From Oceanisphaera psychrotolerans (GTDB taxonomy: Bacteria; Pseudomonadota; Gammaproteobacteria; Enterobacterales; Aeromonadaceae): 64,000 nucleotides of DNA. Made by a program: the position numbers and the translations under genes. The notes under the pieces were generated by a model. It ran no database searches, had not been told where the DNA came from, and was given only the letters and a program-made list of their open reading frames with translations. The number at the start of each line of letters is the position of its first letter. Position 1 is the stretch's first letter. This document shows positions 19,579 through 31,040 of this stretch, piece by piece. The DNA lies in the NCBI RefSeq assembly GCF_001870485.1, contig NZ_MDKE01000004.1, positions 34,680 to 98,679 of the forward strand, in the 5' to 3' direction.

Positions 19579-20982
19579 TCAATCTTTTGCTGCTTCATGC
19601 AACTGATGCTTTTCCATCAGTCGGTACAGGGTAACCCGCGACACCCCCAGCAGCCGGGCGGCAGAGGTCATATTATGGCCGGCTTTTTTCAGGCTGCGCC
19701 GAATGGCCTGCCGTTCGGCCTGATGGCGGGCCTGCTCCAGTGTCGGTACCGGCCCTCCGCTCTCTCCGTCCCCGGTGTGCTCCAGCCCCAGATCGGCGGC
19801 GGTAATCAAGCGGTTGTCACTCATCACTATGGCCTTGCGTACCCGGTTGATCAGCTCGCGCACATTGCCCGGCCAGTCGTGCCGGTTCATGGCGGCGGTG
19901 GCCTTGCGGCTGAAGCCTCTGACCTTGTGGTTTTGCCCCTCGGTAAACTTGCGAAAGAAGAAGTTGGCCAGCAACTCGATATCTCCGTCCCGTTCCTTGA
20001 GGTCCGGCACTTCAATGCTGAGCACATTCAGCCGGTAGTAGAGATCCTCCCGAAAGGCGCCTTCTTTTATTTCTTGCTCCAGATCCCGGTGGGTGGCGGC
20101 AATGACCCGGGCATCGATATACAGGGTTTCATGACCGCCCAGCCGCTCTATGGTTTCTTCCTGCAGAAAGCGCAGCAGGTTTACCTGCAATGGCAGCGGT
20201 AAATCGCCAATTTCATCGAGAAACAGGGTGCCGCCCATGGCGGCTTCAATCCGACCTGTCTTGCGGCAATGGGCGCCGGTAAAGGCGCCCTTTTCATGAC
20301 CAAACAGCTCGGCCTGCACCAGATTTTCCGGCAGGGCGCCGCAGTTCAGTGCCACAAAGGGTCCCTTGTGACGACGGGAACGCTGATGAATGGCCCGGGC
20401 GATCAGCTCCTTGCCGGTGCCGCTGCTGCCGGTGATCAGCACGGTGGCATCCACCCCCGCTACCTTGCGGATCTGGCTGAACACCAGCCTGATGGCCGGG
20501 CTGGCACCCACCATCTGGCATTCTTCCCGGTAGCGTCGCTGCTCATGCTCGGCATCGCACAAGTCGCCCAGACCATAGGCATGGCCCAGGGTGGCCGACA
20601 GAAAATGCATCTTGTCGGTGAGCGGCAGGGTGTAATAGTCGAAGAAATAGTCATAGATAAGCTGGCTGAAACCGTCCTGCTCTATGCTGTCCGCATCGAG
20701 CAGGGCAATCCAGTACAGTGGCGGCGATGCTTCCACCAGCTGTTCGAAGGCCACTTTCCGTTCACGGTCCAGCTTGTCAAAACGCACCAGCGCCACTCGA
20801 AACACGCAGTCCTGCATGGCCGCACGCGCCTCCTGGACCGAGCCAACCCGGATCACTTGCCAGTCATCCAGCAAATCGGTCACGCCCTCTTCCCGAGACG
20901 ATAACCAATCGAGGTAAAGTACCTTTCTCGGTGTTTGCTGCGGTTCACGTGCCCGGCATTGAGTTATGGGTTCTGTTGTCAT
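19579..20982 (-). CDS. VpsR-like sigma-54-dependent transcriptional activator
   Basis: 467 aa from ATG 20982. The N-terminal receiver-like domain (about 20-140; [22 protein letters not shown]) lacks an obvious phosphorylation aspartate pattern, as in VpsR. The AAA+ domain has Walker A GSSGTGKE, the sigma-54 contact loop GAFTGA, Walker [15 protein letters not shown] and the R-finger region. A Fis-type helix-turn-helix ends the protein ([20 protein letters not shown]). VpsR homologues control biofilm polysaccharide and, in Vibrio, type II secretion genes in response to c-di-GMP. It is divergent from exeAB, so it may act on that promoter (inference). Confidence 0.82.
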   Translation of the reverse strand: MTTEPITQCRAREPQQTPRKVLYLDWLSSREEGVTDLLDDWQVIRVGSVQEARAAMQDCVFRVALVRFDKLDRERKVAFEQLVEASPPLYWIALLDADSIEQDGFSQLIYDYFFDYYTLPLTDKMHFLSATLGHAYGLGDLCDAEHEQRRYREECQMVGASPAIRLVFSQIRKVAGVDATVLITGSSGTGKELIARAIHQRSRRHKGPFVALNCGALPENLVQAELFGHEKGAFTGAHCRKTGRIEAAMGGTLFLDEIGDLPLPLQVNLLRFLQEETIERLGGHETLYIDARVIAATHRDLEQEIKEGAFREDLYYRLNVLSIEVPDLKERDGDIELLANFFFRKFTEGQNHKVRGFSRKATAAMNRHDWPGNVRELINRVRKAIVMSDNRLITAADLGLEHTGDGESGGPVPTLEQARHQAERQAIRRSLKKAGHNMTSAARLLGVSRVTLYRLMEKHQLHEAAKD

Positions 20983-21124
20983 TATCCATCGCCATCCTTG
21001 AACAGATATCAACCAGTTTAGTACAGCCGAAATGGCTCCCGCATGCTAAGACCACGTCACCGGCTGAGCGGGTTGGGCTGGCGGCTTCTATATTTACAGC
21101 TATGTAGATTCAGGGATGATCACC

Positions 21125-22843
21125 ATGTACGGCACTTATTTCGGCCTCAGCGATCTGCCTTTTTCCATAGCGCCCGATCCGCGTTTTCTCTACCTCAGCC
21201 AGCAACACCGGGAGGCGCTGGCTCACTTGCAGTATGGGCTCGTCTGCCACGGCGGCTTTGTGCTGCTGACCGGTGAAGTCGGCACCGGCAAGACCACCGT
21301 CTGTCGCTGCCTGCTGGAACAGGTGCCGGAGCAGACCGATCTGGCATTTATTCTCAATCCCGGCTGTTCGGTGCTGGAATTGCTGGCCGCCCTCTGTCGG
21401 GAACTGGCAATAACGGTGCCTGAGCCGTCCCATGGACAGCAGCTGACCGATGCCATTCATCATCACCTGCTCGATACCCATGCCCGGGGCCGCCAGACGG
21501 TGCTGATCATCGACGAAGCACAGAATCTCTCCACCGAGGTGCTGGAGCAGATCCGGCTGCTGACCAATCTGGAAACCGATACCCACAAGCTGTTGCAGAT
21601 TATCCTGCTGGGGCAGCCGGAACTGGCAGACAAGCTACGACAGCCCGAACTGCGCCAGTTGTCCCAGCGGATCACCGCCCGTTATCATCTGGGTCCCCTT
21701 ACCTTCACGGAAATGAAAGCCTATATTGCCCACCGGCTGTCGGTGGCGGGCATAGAGGCGGCACTGTTCCAGCACAACAGCCTGCGCCGGCTGTATCGCC
21801 TGACCGGCGGCGTGCCCAGGCTCATCAATGTGATCTGCGACCGGGCCTTGCTGGGGGCCTATGTACAACGGCTGCCCCGGGTCGATCTGGCCACCCTCAA
21901 CCGCGCCGCCGTCGAGGTACTGGGCGCTTCGCCGCCACGCTCGCGCTGGCCGCGAAGCGCCGTTGCCGCCGGCCTGCTCGCCCTGGTCGTCACCGGCGGC
22001 TGGCTGGCCCAGTCTCCCTGGCCGGCTCTGGCCGACATCCGCTGGCCGGCAGCGCCAACGCCGCCAGCCATCGATACCGGGTCACCGTCTCCACAACCGG
22101 AATGGCGTACGGGCACCACCATCGCCAGCACTCCGGGGCCGGCCGCGCCAGAACAGCCTAGCAAGTCTGCACCGGCCCACAAGGATGTCAGCCCACCACA
22201 GGATCCATGGCAATGGCCTGCCGCCCTGACCACCGATTTAAGCCAGGTCATGGCATATCGGCACCTGTTCTCGCTATGGGGGCTTGATTACGACCCGGCC
22301 GAAGATCCCGTGGTGTGCCCTTTTGCTCGCCGGCATCGACTGGAATGCGCCTTTCAGAGCGGCGATCTCGCCACGGTGCGGCAACAGAATCACCCGGTCA
22401 TTTTTCGCCTGGAGCACCCGGCAAAAGGCGCCGTTTATGCCACCCTGACCCGTCTCGATGACGATCGGGCAGAACTGATGGTCGGCGGTCAGCTCAAGCA
22501 GATGTCGCTGACGGAGCTCACCGCCAGCTGGCCCCACAGCTACGTGCTGTTGTGGCAATTGCCGCCGCATTATCAGGCGCCACTCCATCCCGGTAGCCGA
22601 GAAGAAACCGTCATCTGGCTGGAGCAGCAAATGGCACGCTGGCAAGGACGAGAGCCGCGCCGTCAAAACCGGCATTACGATGAGCTACTCGTCGGTGATA
22701 TCAGGGCATTTCAACACAGCAGGGGGCTGACGGCCGATGGCATTTTCGGGCCGCAAACCAGCATTTATCTCAGTGCCACTCAGTTGAACGACTTGCCCGG
22801 ACTCGCAGGCCAACAGGAGATAACCAGTGTCCTACATCCTTGA
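21125..22843 (+). CDS. gspA: ExeA/GspA-type ATPase for secretin assembly
   Basis: ExeA-type inner-membrane ATPase that with ExeB helps GspD cross the peptidoglycan and assemble. The AAA+ domain begins FGLSDLPFSIAPDPRFLYLS and has Walker A GEVGTGKTTV, Walker B TVLIIDEAQNLS and the sensor region LRQLSQRI. A membrane segment lies near 285-300 (AVAAGLLALVVTGGWLA), then a Pro-rich linker, a C39-like domain and a peptidoglycan-binding repeat (HSRGLTADGIFGPQTSIYL). I chose ATG 21125 (MYGTYFGL, matching Aeromonas ExeA MYKSFFGL) over 21116. It overlaps exeB by 17 bases. Confidence 0.9.
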   Translation: MYGTYFGLSDLPFSIAPDPRFLYLSQQHREALAHLQYGLVCHGGFVLLTGEVGTGKTTVCRCLLEQVPEQTDLAFILNPGCSVLELLAALCRELAITVPEPSHGQQLTDAIHHHLLDTHARGRQTVLIIDEAQNLSTEVLEQIRLLTNLETDTHKLLQIILLGQPELADKLRQPELRQLSQRITARYHLGPLTFTEMKAYIAHRLSVAGIEAALFQHNSLRRLYRLTGGVPRLINVICDRALLGAYVQRLPRVDLATLNRAAVEVLGASPPRSRWPRSAVAAGLLALVVTGGWLAQSPWPALADIRWPAAPTPPAIDTGSPSPQPEWRTGTTIASTPGPAAPEQPSKSAPAHKDVSPPQDPWQWPAALTTDLSQVMAYRHLFSLWGLDYDPAEDPVVCPFARRHRLECAFQSGDLATVRQQNHPVIFRLEHPAKGAVYATLTRLDDDRAELMVGGQLKQMSLTELTASWPHSYVLLWQLPPHYQAPLHPGSREETVIWLEQQMARWQGREPRRQNRHYDELLVGDIRAFQHSRGLTADGIFGPQTSIYLSATQLNDLPGLAGQQEITSVLHP

Positions 22844-23525
22844 TGCGCTCAAACAATCGGAACGCCAGCGAGGCCGGCAGACTCCATCGGCGGAAATGGG
22901 CATACCGGCCGGCACCGCAGTTGTACCGCCGGCTCCCCGTTCTCGACGCCGGTTATGGTGGCTGCTGGCCGGTGTGCTGCTGGCGCTGATGCTGGGATAT
23001 GGCTTGGGTAAAATCGGCGCAAGCTGGTTGCAAGCACCTCAGCAAGTCATCCCTTTACCGAATCCCTATCCTGTTCCCGAGGAGACGACAGTGGCTGCCC
23101 CTACCACGGCCAGAACGCCGATAGTGATTGACTCCGCACCGGTACGCATCCTGCTGGATGATCCTCCCGCCCTGAGCATGAACCCTGCTCCGCCGGCCGG
23201 CGACACGGATGCACCCACCACGGGTAGTGCCCAGTCCGAACCCATGCCGTCTCCCGAGCCCGCAGTGATTCCCGAGCCGGAATTCGATCCCGGCGTGCCG
23301 GATCTGCGTGAACTGCCGGCCAGTATCAGGGCGAAGCTGCCCGAGCTTTCGCTGTCGGTTCACATCTACTCGAAAACCGCCAGCAGCCGGATGGCCAGCA
23401 TCAACGGGCAGATGCTGCGCGAAGGCCAGCAACTCGGGTCATTGCGCCTGCAAAGCATCACTCCCCGCGGCGTGATCCTGAGTTTTGAAGGCAAAGAGTT
23501 TCATTTGAAATCAGTTGGAGGCTAG
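22827..23525 (+). CDS. gspB: ExeB/GspB-type secretin assembly partner
   Basis: 232 aa with the hallmark N-terminus MSYILDALKQSERQR, a single transmembrane helix near 39-58 (RLWWLLAGVLLALMLGYGLGK), a Pro/Ala-rich periplasmic spacer and a C-terminal GspB domain (LPELSLSVHIYSKTASSRMASINGQMLREGQQLGSLRLQSI). GTG start, AGGAG seven bases upstream. Acts with ExeA in a complex that anchors the secretin to the cell wall. After the stop, CGGTCATC/GATGACCG forms a hairpin but without a T-run. Confidence 0.88.
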   Translation: MSYILDALKQSERQRGRQTPSAEMGIPAGTAVVPPAPRSRRRLWWLLAGVLLALMLGYGLGKIGASWLQAPQQVIPLPNPYPVPEETTVAAPTTARTPIVIDSAPVRILLDDPPALSMNPAPPAGDTDAPTTGSAQSEPMPSPEPAVIPEPEFDPGVPDLRELPASIRAKLPELSLSVHIYSKTASSRMASINGQMLREGQQLGSLRLQSITPRGVILSFEGKEFHLKSVGG

Positions 23526-23663
23526 GCAGCAAATCCGGTCATCGCAGGCAACGCCATGATGACCGTTCGGGGCCGATACCGTGCCTGAACGGCTCATATC
23601 CGGTACCGTCGCGCCGCTCATATGGTGTTAATATCGCCGGAATTGTCTTTATCAAGGAACTGT

Positions 23664-24110
23664 ATGAGTCACTTCACTCTGCTGGTGGGCTCCACCCTCG
23701 GCAATGCGGAAGATCTGGCCGATGAACTGGCCGGGATCCTGCAAAACCGTGGTCATCAAACGGTTATTCACACTTCTCCCCAGCTTGATCACATCTTGAT
23801 CAGACCCGATCACTACCTGCTGCTGGTCTGTTCTACCCATGGCGCCGGTGATCTGCCCGACAATATTCAGCCTCTCTCCCGCCAGCTGGATGAACAGCAA
23901 CCGGATTTGACCGGACTGCCGTATCTGGCGCTCGGTTTGGGCGATTCCGCGTACGATACCTTCTGTTATGCCATCCAGATACTCGATCGACAGCTTGAGG
24001 ATCTGGGTGCACAGCGGATCGGGGATCGGTTGGAAATAGATGTCAGCCAGCCGGATCCACCGGAGCAGATCGCCGGAAAGTGGCTGGATCACTGGCTGTC
24101 CCACCGCTAG
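23664..24110 (+). CDS. mioC: Flavodoxin-like protein MioC
   Basis: 148 aa flavodoxin fold with FMN phosphate loop GSTLGNAEDLA, the CSTHGAGDLPDN segment and LGLGDSAYDTFC. This matches MioC, the FMN protein encoded beside oriC in enterics and vibrios. AAGGA lies upstream of ATG 23664. Its transcript runs toward oriC, and in E. coli this transcription affects origin structure. Its location supports the origin call next door. Confidence 0.92.
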   Translation: MSHFTLLVGSTLGNAEDLADELAGILQNRGHQTVIHTSPQLDHILIRPDHYLLLVCSTHGAGDLPDNIQPLSRQLDEQQPDLTGLPYLALGLGDSAYDTFCYAIQILDRQLEDLGAQRIGDRLEIDVSQPDPPEQIAGKWLDHWLSHR

Positions 24111-24185
24111 ATCCTGGTTATTTCCCTCACGTTGCGGATCGATTTACCCGAAGATCCGCAACCGGCATCATTTCTTTCCACCAAG

Positions 24186-24194
24186 TTATCAACA
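24186..24194 (+). promoter_or_regulatory. DnaA box, weak (TTATCAACA)
   Basis: One mismatch to TTATNCACA, inside the oriC gap. Confidence 0.6.
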
Positions 24195-24244
24195 GATCCC
24201 GCCGCCAGATCCATTCGTCCTCATCCCGGTGAAACACCAAGCCA

Positions 24245-24253
24245 TGTGCATAA
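24245..24253 (-). promoter_or_regulatory. DnaA box (TTATGCACA on - strand)
   Basis: Perfect fit to TTATNCACA, inside oriC. Confidence 0.8.
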
Positions 24254-24318
24254 CTAGGCTGTAAACCGGTGTTAAACCTATAGTTATCCTATTAATGAAA
24301 TAAATATCCGCGGCCACC

Positions 24319-24327
24319 TGTTGATAA
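24319..24327 (-). promoter_or_regulatory. DnaA box, weak (TTATCAACA on - strand)
   Basis: One mismatch to TTATNCACA; in oriC. Confidence 0.6.
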
Positions 24328-24424
24328 CATGCCGGGTTACCCACCGGTCCAAACCGAGCTCCGGGAAGGTTGTCCACATCAATCGATCGCAAGTAACCGC
24401 ATGATCTTAAAGATCAAAAAACGG

Positions 24425-24433
24425 TTATTCACA
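24425..24433 (+). promoter_or_regulatory. DnaA box (TTATTCACA)
   Basis: Perfect fit to TTATNCACA, directly beside the AT-rich GATC cluster where unwinding would start, comparable in position to the DUE-proximal box of E. coli. Confidence 0.82.
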
Positions 24434-24599
24434 GATCTGGACGAGACTAATAATAGATCTAACAGAAGATCGATCTAGAGATCTAAGATCTATTAACGAT
24501 CACGAGATCCTCTCGATCCGGTTTCCATCCGTTCGGTAAAACAGCTAAAATATCCGCCCTTCGGGATCCTTACACCTGCATGTTTCAAGAGTATCTGTT

Positions 24600-26489
24600 A
24601 TGCAATATGAAGAATGGTTTGACGTCATTGTCGTGGGCGGTGGTCATGCCGGCACAGAAGCGGCCGCTGCAGCTGCACGTATGGGGGCAAACACCCTGTT
24701 ATTGACCCATAACATAGATACCCTGGGACAAATGTCGTGCAACCCGGCGATCGGGGGTATCGGCAAGGGCCATCTGGTCAAGGAGATCGATGCCCTGGGC
24801 GGGATCATGGGCCAGGCTGCCGACAACGCCGGGATCCAGTTCAGAACACTCAACGCTTCCAAAGGACCGGCCGTTCGCGCCACCCGGGCTCAGGCCGATC
24901 GGCAGCTGTATCGTCAGGCCGTCAGAACCCGTCTGGAAAACCAGCCAAATCTGAAGATCTTCCAGCAGGCCTGTGATGATCTGCTGCTGGAAGGCGATAC
25001 CGTGGTCGGTGTCGTGACCCAGACCGGCCTTAAATTCCGCGCCAAAACCGTGGTATTGACCGTAGGGACTTTTCTGAACGGCCTGATCCACATCGGCATG
25101 GACAACTACAAGGGCGGACGAGCCGGTGATCCTCCCTCTGTCGCCCTCGCCCAGCGTCTGCGCGAACTGCCGCTGCGTATCGATCGACTGAAAACCGGTA
25201 CCCCGCCCAGAATCGATGCCAACAGCGTGGATTTTTCGGTAATGCAGGTTCAACCAGGTGATAACCCGACGCCGGTCTTTTCGTTTATCGGCAGCCGTGA
25301 GGATCATCCGCAACAGATCCCCTGTTACATCACTCACACCAATGAGCAGACCCATGAGGTGATCCGCAAAAACCTGGATCGCAGCCCTATGTATGCGGGG
25401 GTGATCGAAGGGATCGGCCCTCGCTATTGCCCCTCGATCGAAGACAAGATCATGCGGTTTGCCGACAAGAACTCCCATCAGATCTTCGTTGAACCGGAGG
25501 GCCTGACCAGCACCGAGCTGTATCCCAACGGCATTTCCACCAGCCTGCCTTTCGACGTTCAGCTGGCGATCGTGCGTTCGATCAAGGGCTTCGAACAGGC
25601 GCATATCATGCGACCCGGCTATGCGATCGAATACGATTATTTCGATCCTCGTGATCTGAAGATCAACATGGAAAACAAGTGCCTGCATAACCTGTTTTTC
25701 GCCGGCCAGATCAACGGCACCACCGGTTACGAAGAAGCCGGAGCCCAGGGACTGCTTGCCGGTCTGAACGCCGCCCTGCGTGCCTTCGACAAGGACGCCT
25801 GGTCACCGCGTCGGGATCAGGCCTACATGGGCGTGATGATGGATGACCTGTCCACCCTGGGTACCCAGGAACCCTACCGCATGTTTACCAGCCGGGCCGA
25901 GTATCGTCTGCTGCTGCGGGAAGACAATGCGGACATCCGTCTGACCGAAGAAGGCCGCAATCTGGGTCTGGTCGACGATCACCGCTGGGCCCTGTTCTGC
26001 GACAAGATGGAACGCATTACCCAGGAAAACCAGCGCCTGCGGGAAAACTGGATCAGCCCCGCTCATGCCGCCGCACCGGCGCTGAACGAATTACTGAAAA
26101 CTCCGCTCAGTCGCGAGCACAATCTGGAAGAGCTGCTGCGCCGGCCCGAGGTGAATTACGCCAGCCTGATGGCGGTGGAAGGCATCGGTCCCGGTATCGA
26201 GCACGAACAGGCTGCCGAGCAGGTGGAAATCCAGATCAAGTACGCCGGTTACATCGAGCGGCAGAAAGACGAAATCCAGAAGCACCTGCGCAACGAGCAC
26301 ACCCGCCTGCCGCTGGATCTGGATTATGCCGAAGTCCCCGGACTGTCCCATGAGGTGATCGCCAAGCTCAATCAGGCCAGACCCGAAACCTTAGGGATGG
26401 CCTCGCGCATTGCCGGCGTCACGCCGGCGGCGATTTCGATTCTGCTGGTACATCTCAAGAAGCGCGGCCTGCTGCGCAAGTCGGCGTGA
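24600..26489 (+). CDS. mnmG: tRNA uridine-5-carboxymethylaminomethyl modification enzyme MnmG
   Basis: FAD-dependent enzyme that with MnmE makes cmnm5U at the wobble base of several tRNAs. 629 aa, full length. FAD-binding [17 protein letters not shown] at the N-terminus, the [22 protein letters not shown] signature, the second signature [17 protein letters not shown] and the C-terminal helical domain ([22 protein letters not shown]). First gene to the right of oriC, also known as gidA. Confidence 0.97.
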   Translation: MQYEEWFDVIVVGGGHAGTEAAAAAARMGANTLLLTHNIDTLGQMSCNPAIGGIGKGHLVKEIDALGGIMGQAADNAGIQFRTLNASKGPAVRATRAQADRQLYRQAVRTRLENQPNLKIFQQACDDLLLEGDTVVGVVTQTGLKFRAKTVVLTVGTFLNGLIHIGMDNYKGGRAGDPPSVALAQRLRELPLRIDRLKTGTPPRIDANSVDFSVMQVQPGDNPTPVFSFIGSREDHPQQIPCYITHTNEQTHEVIRKNLDRSPMYAGVIEGIGPRYCPSIEDKIMRFADKNSHQIFVEPEGLTSTELYPNGISTSLPFDVQLAIVRSIKGFEQAHIMRPGYAIEYDYFDPRDLKINMENKCLHNLFFAGQINGTTGYEEAGAQGLLAGLNAALRAFDKDAWSPRRDQAYMGVMMDDLSTLGTQEPYRMFTSRAEYRLLLREDNADIRLTEEGRNLGLVDDHRWALFCDKMERITQENQRLRENWISPAHAAAPALNELLKTPLSREHNLEELLRRPEVNYASLMAVEGIGPGIEHEQAAEQVEIQIKYAGYIERQKDEIQKHLRNEHTRLPLDLDYAEVPGLSHEVIAKLNQARPETLGMASRIAGVTPAAISILLVHLKKRGLLRKSA

Positions 26490-26497
26490 GGGCGGTG

Positions 26498-27133
26498 ATG
26501 AACGACAATATGCACGACAAGCTGCAACGATTGCTCGGCAAGACCGAGCTCTCGGTGACCCCGGAACAGACCGACAAGCTGCTAGCTCTGGTTGCCTTGC
26601 TGGACAAGTGGAACAAGGCCTTCAACCTGACCTCGGTGCGGGACCCGGAGGCCATGCTGGGCCGTCATATCGTGGACAGCCTGGTAGTAAGCCCTTACCT
26701 GCAGGGCCGGCGTTTTATCGATGTGGGCACCGGTCCCGGCCTGCCGGGACTGCCGCTGGCCATCATCAATCCCGACAAGCAGTTCGTGCTGCTCGACAGC
26801 CTGGGCAAGCGCATCCGTTTTATCCGCATGGTGGTGCATCAGCTGGGGCTGACCAACGTCGAAGCGGTGCAGAGCCGGGTGGAAGCCTTTCAGCCCGAGC
26901 AAAAGTTCGATGGTGTGCTGAGCCGGGCCTTTGCTTCGCTGGATGACATGGTAAGCTGGTGCGCTCATCTGCCGGCTCCCGAAGGTCGTTTTCTGGCGTT
27001 GAAGGGACAATATCCGGAGCAGGAGTTACAATCATTGCCTGCTCATCTCGCGTTGGACCGGGTTTATCCGTTAACCGTGCCCGAGCAGGAAGGAGACCGC
27101 CATCTGGTGGTCATCAAACTAGCCAGCCAGTAG
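26498..27133 (+). CDS. rsmG: 16S rRNA (guanine-527-N7) methyltransferase RsmG
   Basis: SAM-dependent methyltransferase of 16S rRNA G527 (gidB). SAM-binding motif [17 protein letters not shown], the [20 protein letters not shown] segment before it and [13 protein letters not shown] after it. I chose ATG 26498, six bases after GAGG; a GTG at 26486 overlapping the mnmG stop is also possible. 211 aa, normal. Downstream of mnmG as in most gamma-proteobacteria. Confidence 0.94.
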   Translation: MNDNMHDKLQRLLGKTELSVTPEQTDKLLALVALLDKWNKAFNLTSVRDPEAMLGRHIVDSLVVSPYLQGRRFIDVGTGPGLPGLPLAIINPDKQFVLLDSLGKRIRFIRMVVHQLGLTNVEAVQSRVEAFQPEQKFDGVLSRAFASLDDMVSWCAHLPAPEGRFLALKGQYPEQELQSLPAHLALDRVYPLTVPEQEGDRHLVVIKLASQ

Positions 27134-27142
27134 AGGTATTCG

Positions 27143-27945
27143 GTGGGAAAAGTCATCGCCATTGCCAACCAGAAAGGTGGGGTCGGCAAAACCACAACCT
27201 GTGTCAATCTCGCTGCCTCCATGGCCGCGACCAAGCGCAAGGTACTGGTGATAGATCTGGATCCCCAGGCAATGCCACCATGGCCAGCGGCATCGACAAG
27301 TATCAGGTCGCCAATACCGCCTATGAACTGTTGGTGGATGAGGTGCCGGTCGAGCAGGTGGTCGAGCGGGAAACCAGCGGCGGTTATGATCTGATTGCCG
27401 GCAACGGCGACGTCACCGCCGCCGAAATCAAGCTGATGGAGTTTTTCGCTCGCGAGGTGCGGTTGCGCAATGCCTTGGCGCCGGTCCGCGATTATTACGA
27501 TTATATTTTTATCGACTGCCCCCCTTCCCTCAACCTGCTGACGGTGAACGCCATGTCGGCGGCGGATTCGGTGCTGGTACCGATGCAGTGCGAATATTTC
27601 GCCCTGGAAGGGCTGACCGCCCTGGTGGACACCATCAGCAAGCTGGCGTCGGTGGTCAATCCGGCGCTCAGGATCGAAGGCATACTGCGTACCATGTTCG
27701 ATCATCGCAACCGGTTGTCCAATGAGGTGTCCGATCAGCTTAAATCGCACTTCGGCGACAAGGTCTATCGTACCGTCATTCCCCGTAACGTCCGTCTGGC
27801 CGAGGCACCCAGCTTCGGTACTCCGGCGATGTATTACGACAAGTCGTCATTGGGAGCCAAGGCTTATCTCGCCCTGGCCGGTGAAATCCTGCGCCGGGAA
27901 GAACTGGCAATGGATTCTAATGAACCTTCGGAACAAACAGCATGA
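27143..27945 (+). pseudogene. parA: Chromosome partition ATPase ParA (Soj), interrupted by a one-base frameshift
   Basis: ParA-type ATPase that moves ParB-parS complexes during chromosome segregation. It opens with [26 protein letters not shown] (deviant Walker A) and LVIDLDPQ. The reading frame breaks right there at about 27269: CAGGCAATGCC would read [13 protein letters not shown] with one more G. The other frame then continues to the end with FIDCPPSLNLLTVNAM, PMQCEYFALEGL and RNVRLAEAPSFG. Apart from the one base the gene is complete and conserved. A lost G in a GGG run is typical of sequencing error. GTG start 27143, and the end overlaps parB by four bases. Confidence 0.9.
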
Positions 27946-28847
27946 CCATCAAACGACGCGGCCTGGGCAAGGGCCTGGATGCCCTGCTCAGCACCAGTTC
28001 GGCCGCCAACCTGCGTCAGCATCAGGCCGATGTCCATTCTCAACCCGGCGCCAACGGCGAACTGCAAACCCTGGCCTTGAACGAGTTGCAACCGGGCAAA
28101 TATCAGCCACGCCGGGACATGTCCCAGGTGGCGCTGGAAGAACTGGCAACGTCTATCCGTCAGCAAGGCATCATTCAGCCCATCGTGGTGCGCGCACTGG
28201 AATCCGGCGGTTACGAGATCCTGGCCGGTGAGCGGCGTTGGCGGGCGGCACGTATCGCCGGCCTGAGTCAGATACCCTGTTTGATCAAGGACGTGGCCGA
28301 TCGGGAAGCCATGGCCATCGGTCTTATCGAGAATATCCAGCGCGAAGATCTCAACGTCATCGAAGAGTCCCGGGCCCTGTCGCGGTTGATCGACGAATTC
28401 GGTTTTACCCACCAGTCGGTGGCCGAAGCGGTCGGCAAGAGTCGCAGCACCGTCTCCAACCTGTTGCGTCTTGCCCAGCTCAACGACGACGTGAAACAAC
28501 TGGTGGAGCATGGCTCGCTGGAGATGGGCCACGCCCGGGCGTTACTGGCGATTAGCGGCGAACAACAGACCGAGCTGGCCCGGCTGGTGGCCCAGAAAGC
28601 GCTGACGGTGCGAGAAACCGAAAGTCTGGTCAAGCGGAGCCTGGCGCCGAAAAAAGAGAAAGTCGAACAACCGAGATCCTTGCTGATGAGCCAGCTTGAG
28701 CAGGAAATCGGTGAAAAACTAGGATCAAAAGTAGAAATCAGATCTACCCACAAGGAGAAGGGTAAACTGGTGATCTCTTATAACTCTTTGAATGAGTTGG
28801 ATAAAATAAGTCATTTTTTCGGAATTAACGATAATCCCGAAATCTGA
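27942..28847 (+). CDS. parB: Chromosome partition protein ParB (Spo0J)
   Basis: 301 aa CTPase/DNA-binding protein that loads at parS sites. N-terminal MTIKRRGLGKGLDALLS, the ParB nuclease-like CTP-binding domain with the GERRWRAA box, a helix-turn-helix (HQSVAEAVGKSRSTVSNLLRL) and a C-terminal dimerisation domain (KLGSKVEIRSTHKEKGKLVISYNSLNELDKI). No canonical parS (TGTTTCACGTGAAACA) was noticed in the window. Confidence 0.95.
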   Translation: MTIKRRGLGKGLDALLSTSSAANLRQHQADVHSQPGANGELQTLALNELQPGKYQPRRDMSQVALEELATSIRQQGIIQPIVVRALESGGYEILAGERRWRAARIAGLSQIPCLIKDVADREAMAIGLIENIQREDLNVIEESRALSRLIDEFGFTHQSVAEAVGKSRSTVSNLLRLAQLNDDVKQLVEHGSLEMGHARALLAISGEQQTELARLVAQKALTVRETESLVKRSLAPKKEKVEQPRSLLMSQLEQEIGEKLGSKVEIRSTHKEKGKLVISYNSLNELDKISHFFGINDNPEI

Positions 28848-29037
28848 GATGTAGTAAATGTTCAATCAATTTAACTCGTTGTAAATGGTCGGGAAAACCG
28901 CAGTAAGCCGTTAAAAATAAGGTTTTACTGCAATTGCATTTACGCCGTTCACGGGTATAATTTGACCTGCTTTTTTGGGGCTTACCTGACAACACCTCGG
29001 TGTGGCCAGCAAGCCCCTAACTGTGTCAGGAGTGTTT

Positions 29038-30218
<1,181 letters not shown>

Positions 30219-30243
30219 TAACAAAAAGATAACAACATATTAA

Positions 30244-30507
<264 letters not shown>

Positions 30508-30556
30508 TGGCTCGGTCTATCAATCAGTCTGCTAACCATTTTAAAGGAGAGTTGCG

Positions 30557-31027
30557 ATGAACATGAACGCAACAATCCTCGGTCAAACGATCGCGTTTAT
30601 CCTGTTCGTTTGGTTTTGCATGAAGTTTGTATGGCCGCCCATCATGGCTGCCATTGAAAGTCGCCAGAAAGAAATCGCCGAAGGTTTGTCCTCGGCGGAA
30701 CGGGCCAAGAAAGACCTGGCTCTGGCACAAAACAATGCAACCGAACAGTTGAAAGAAGCCAAGCTGCAGTCCGCTCAAATTGTTGAGCAGGCGAACAAGC
30801 GCAAGGCCCAGATCGTCGAGGATGCTACACGTGAAGCTCAGGCCGAGCGTGAGAAAATTTTGGCACAGGCCCAGGCGGAAGTTGAAGCCGAACGCAATCG
30901 TGTCAAAGAGGAACTGCGTAAGCAGGTTGCTGCTCTTGCCCTGGTGGGTGCAGAGAAGATCCTCGAGCGTCAGATTGATGCCGCTGCCAACAGCGACATT
31001 GTTGAGAAAGTAGTAGCTGAACTGTAA
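30557..31027 (+). CDS. atpF: ATP synthase Fo subunit b
   Basis: 156 aa: one N-terminal membrane helix ([29 protein letters not shown]) and a long charged helix that dimerises to form the peripheral stalk. GGAGAG precedes ATG 30557. Confidence 0.96.
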   Translation: MNMNATILGQTIAFILFVWFCMKFVWPPIMAAIESRQKEIAEGLSSAERAKKDLALAQNNATEQLKEAKLQSAQIVEQANKRKAQIVEDATREAQAEREKILAQAQAEVEAERNRVKEELRKQVAALALVGAEKILERQIDAAANSDIVEKVVAEL

Positions 31028-31040
31028 GGGACATAGAGCT

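Larger units (their letters stand above)
24111..24599. other. oriC: Chromosomal replication origin, oriC
   Basis: A 490-base non-coding gap between mioC and mnmG, exactly where oriC lies in E. coli. It has the DnaA box TTATTCACA (24425), a second perfect consensus box TTATGCACA on the - strand (24245), weaker boxes TTATCAACA at 24186 and (- strand) 24319, and TTGTCCACA at 24370. GATC (Dam) sites are very dense, especially 24450-24520. The AT-rich, GATCT-rich stretch 24440-24500 (AGATCT repeated, GATCTATTAA) resembles the 13-mers of the unwinding element and lies on the mnmG side as expected. GATC density suggests SeqA-type control. Confidence 0.92.

Noticed and set aside
24189..24392. 67-codon frame inside oriC
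   Set aside because: Overlaps DnaA boxes, lacks any coding signature.
27143..28847. parS centromere sites near parAB
   Set aside because: No TGTTTCACGTGAAACA-like palindrome was seen here or elsewhere in the window by eye.
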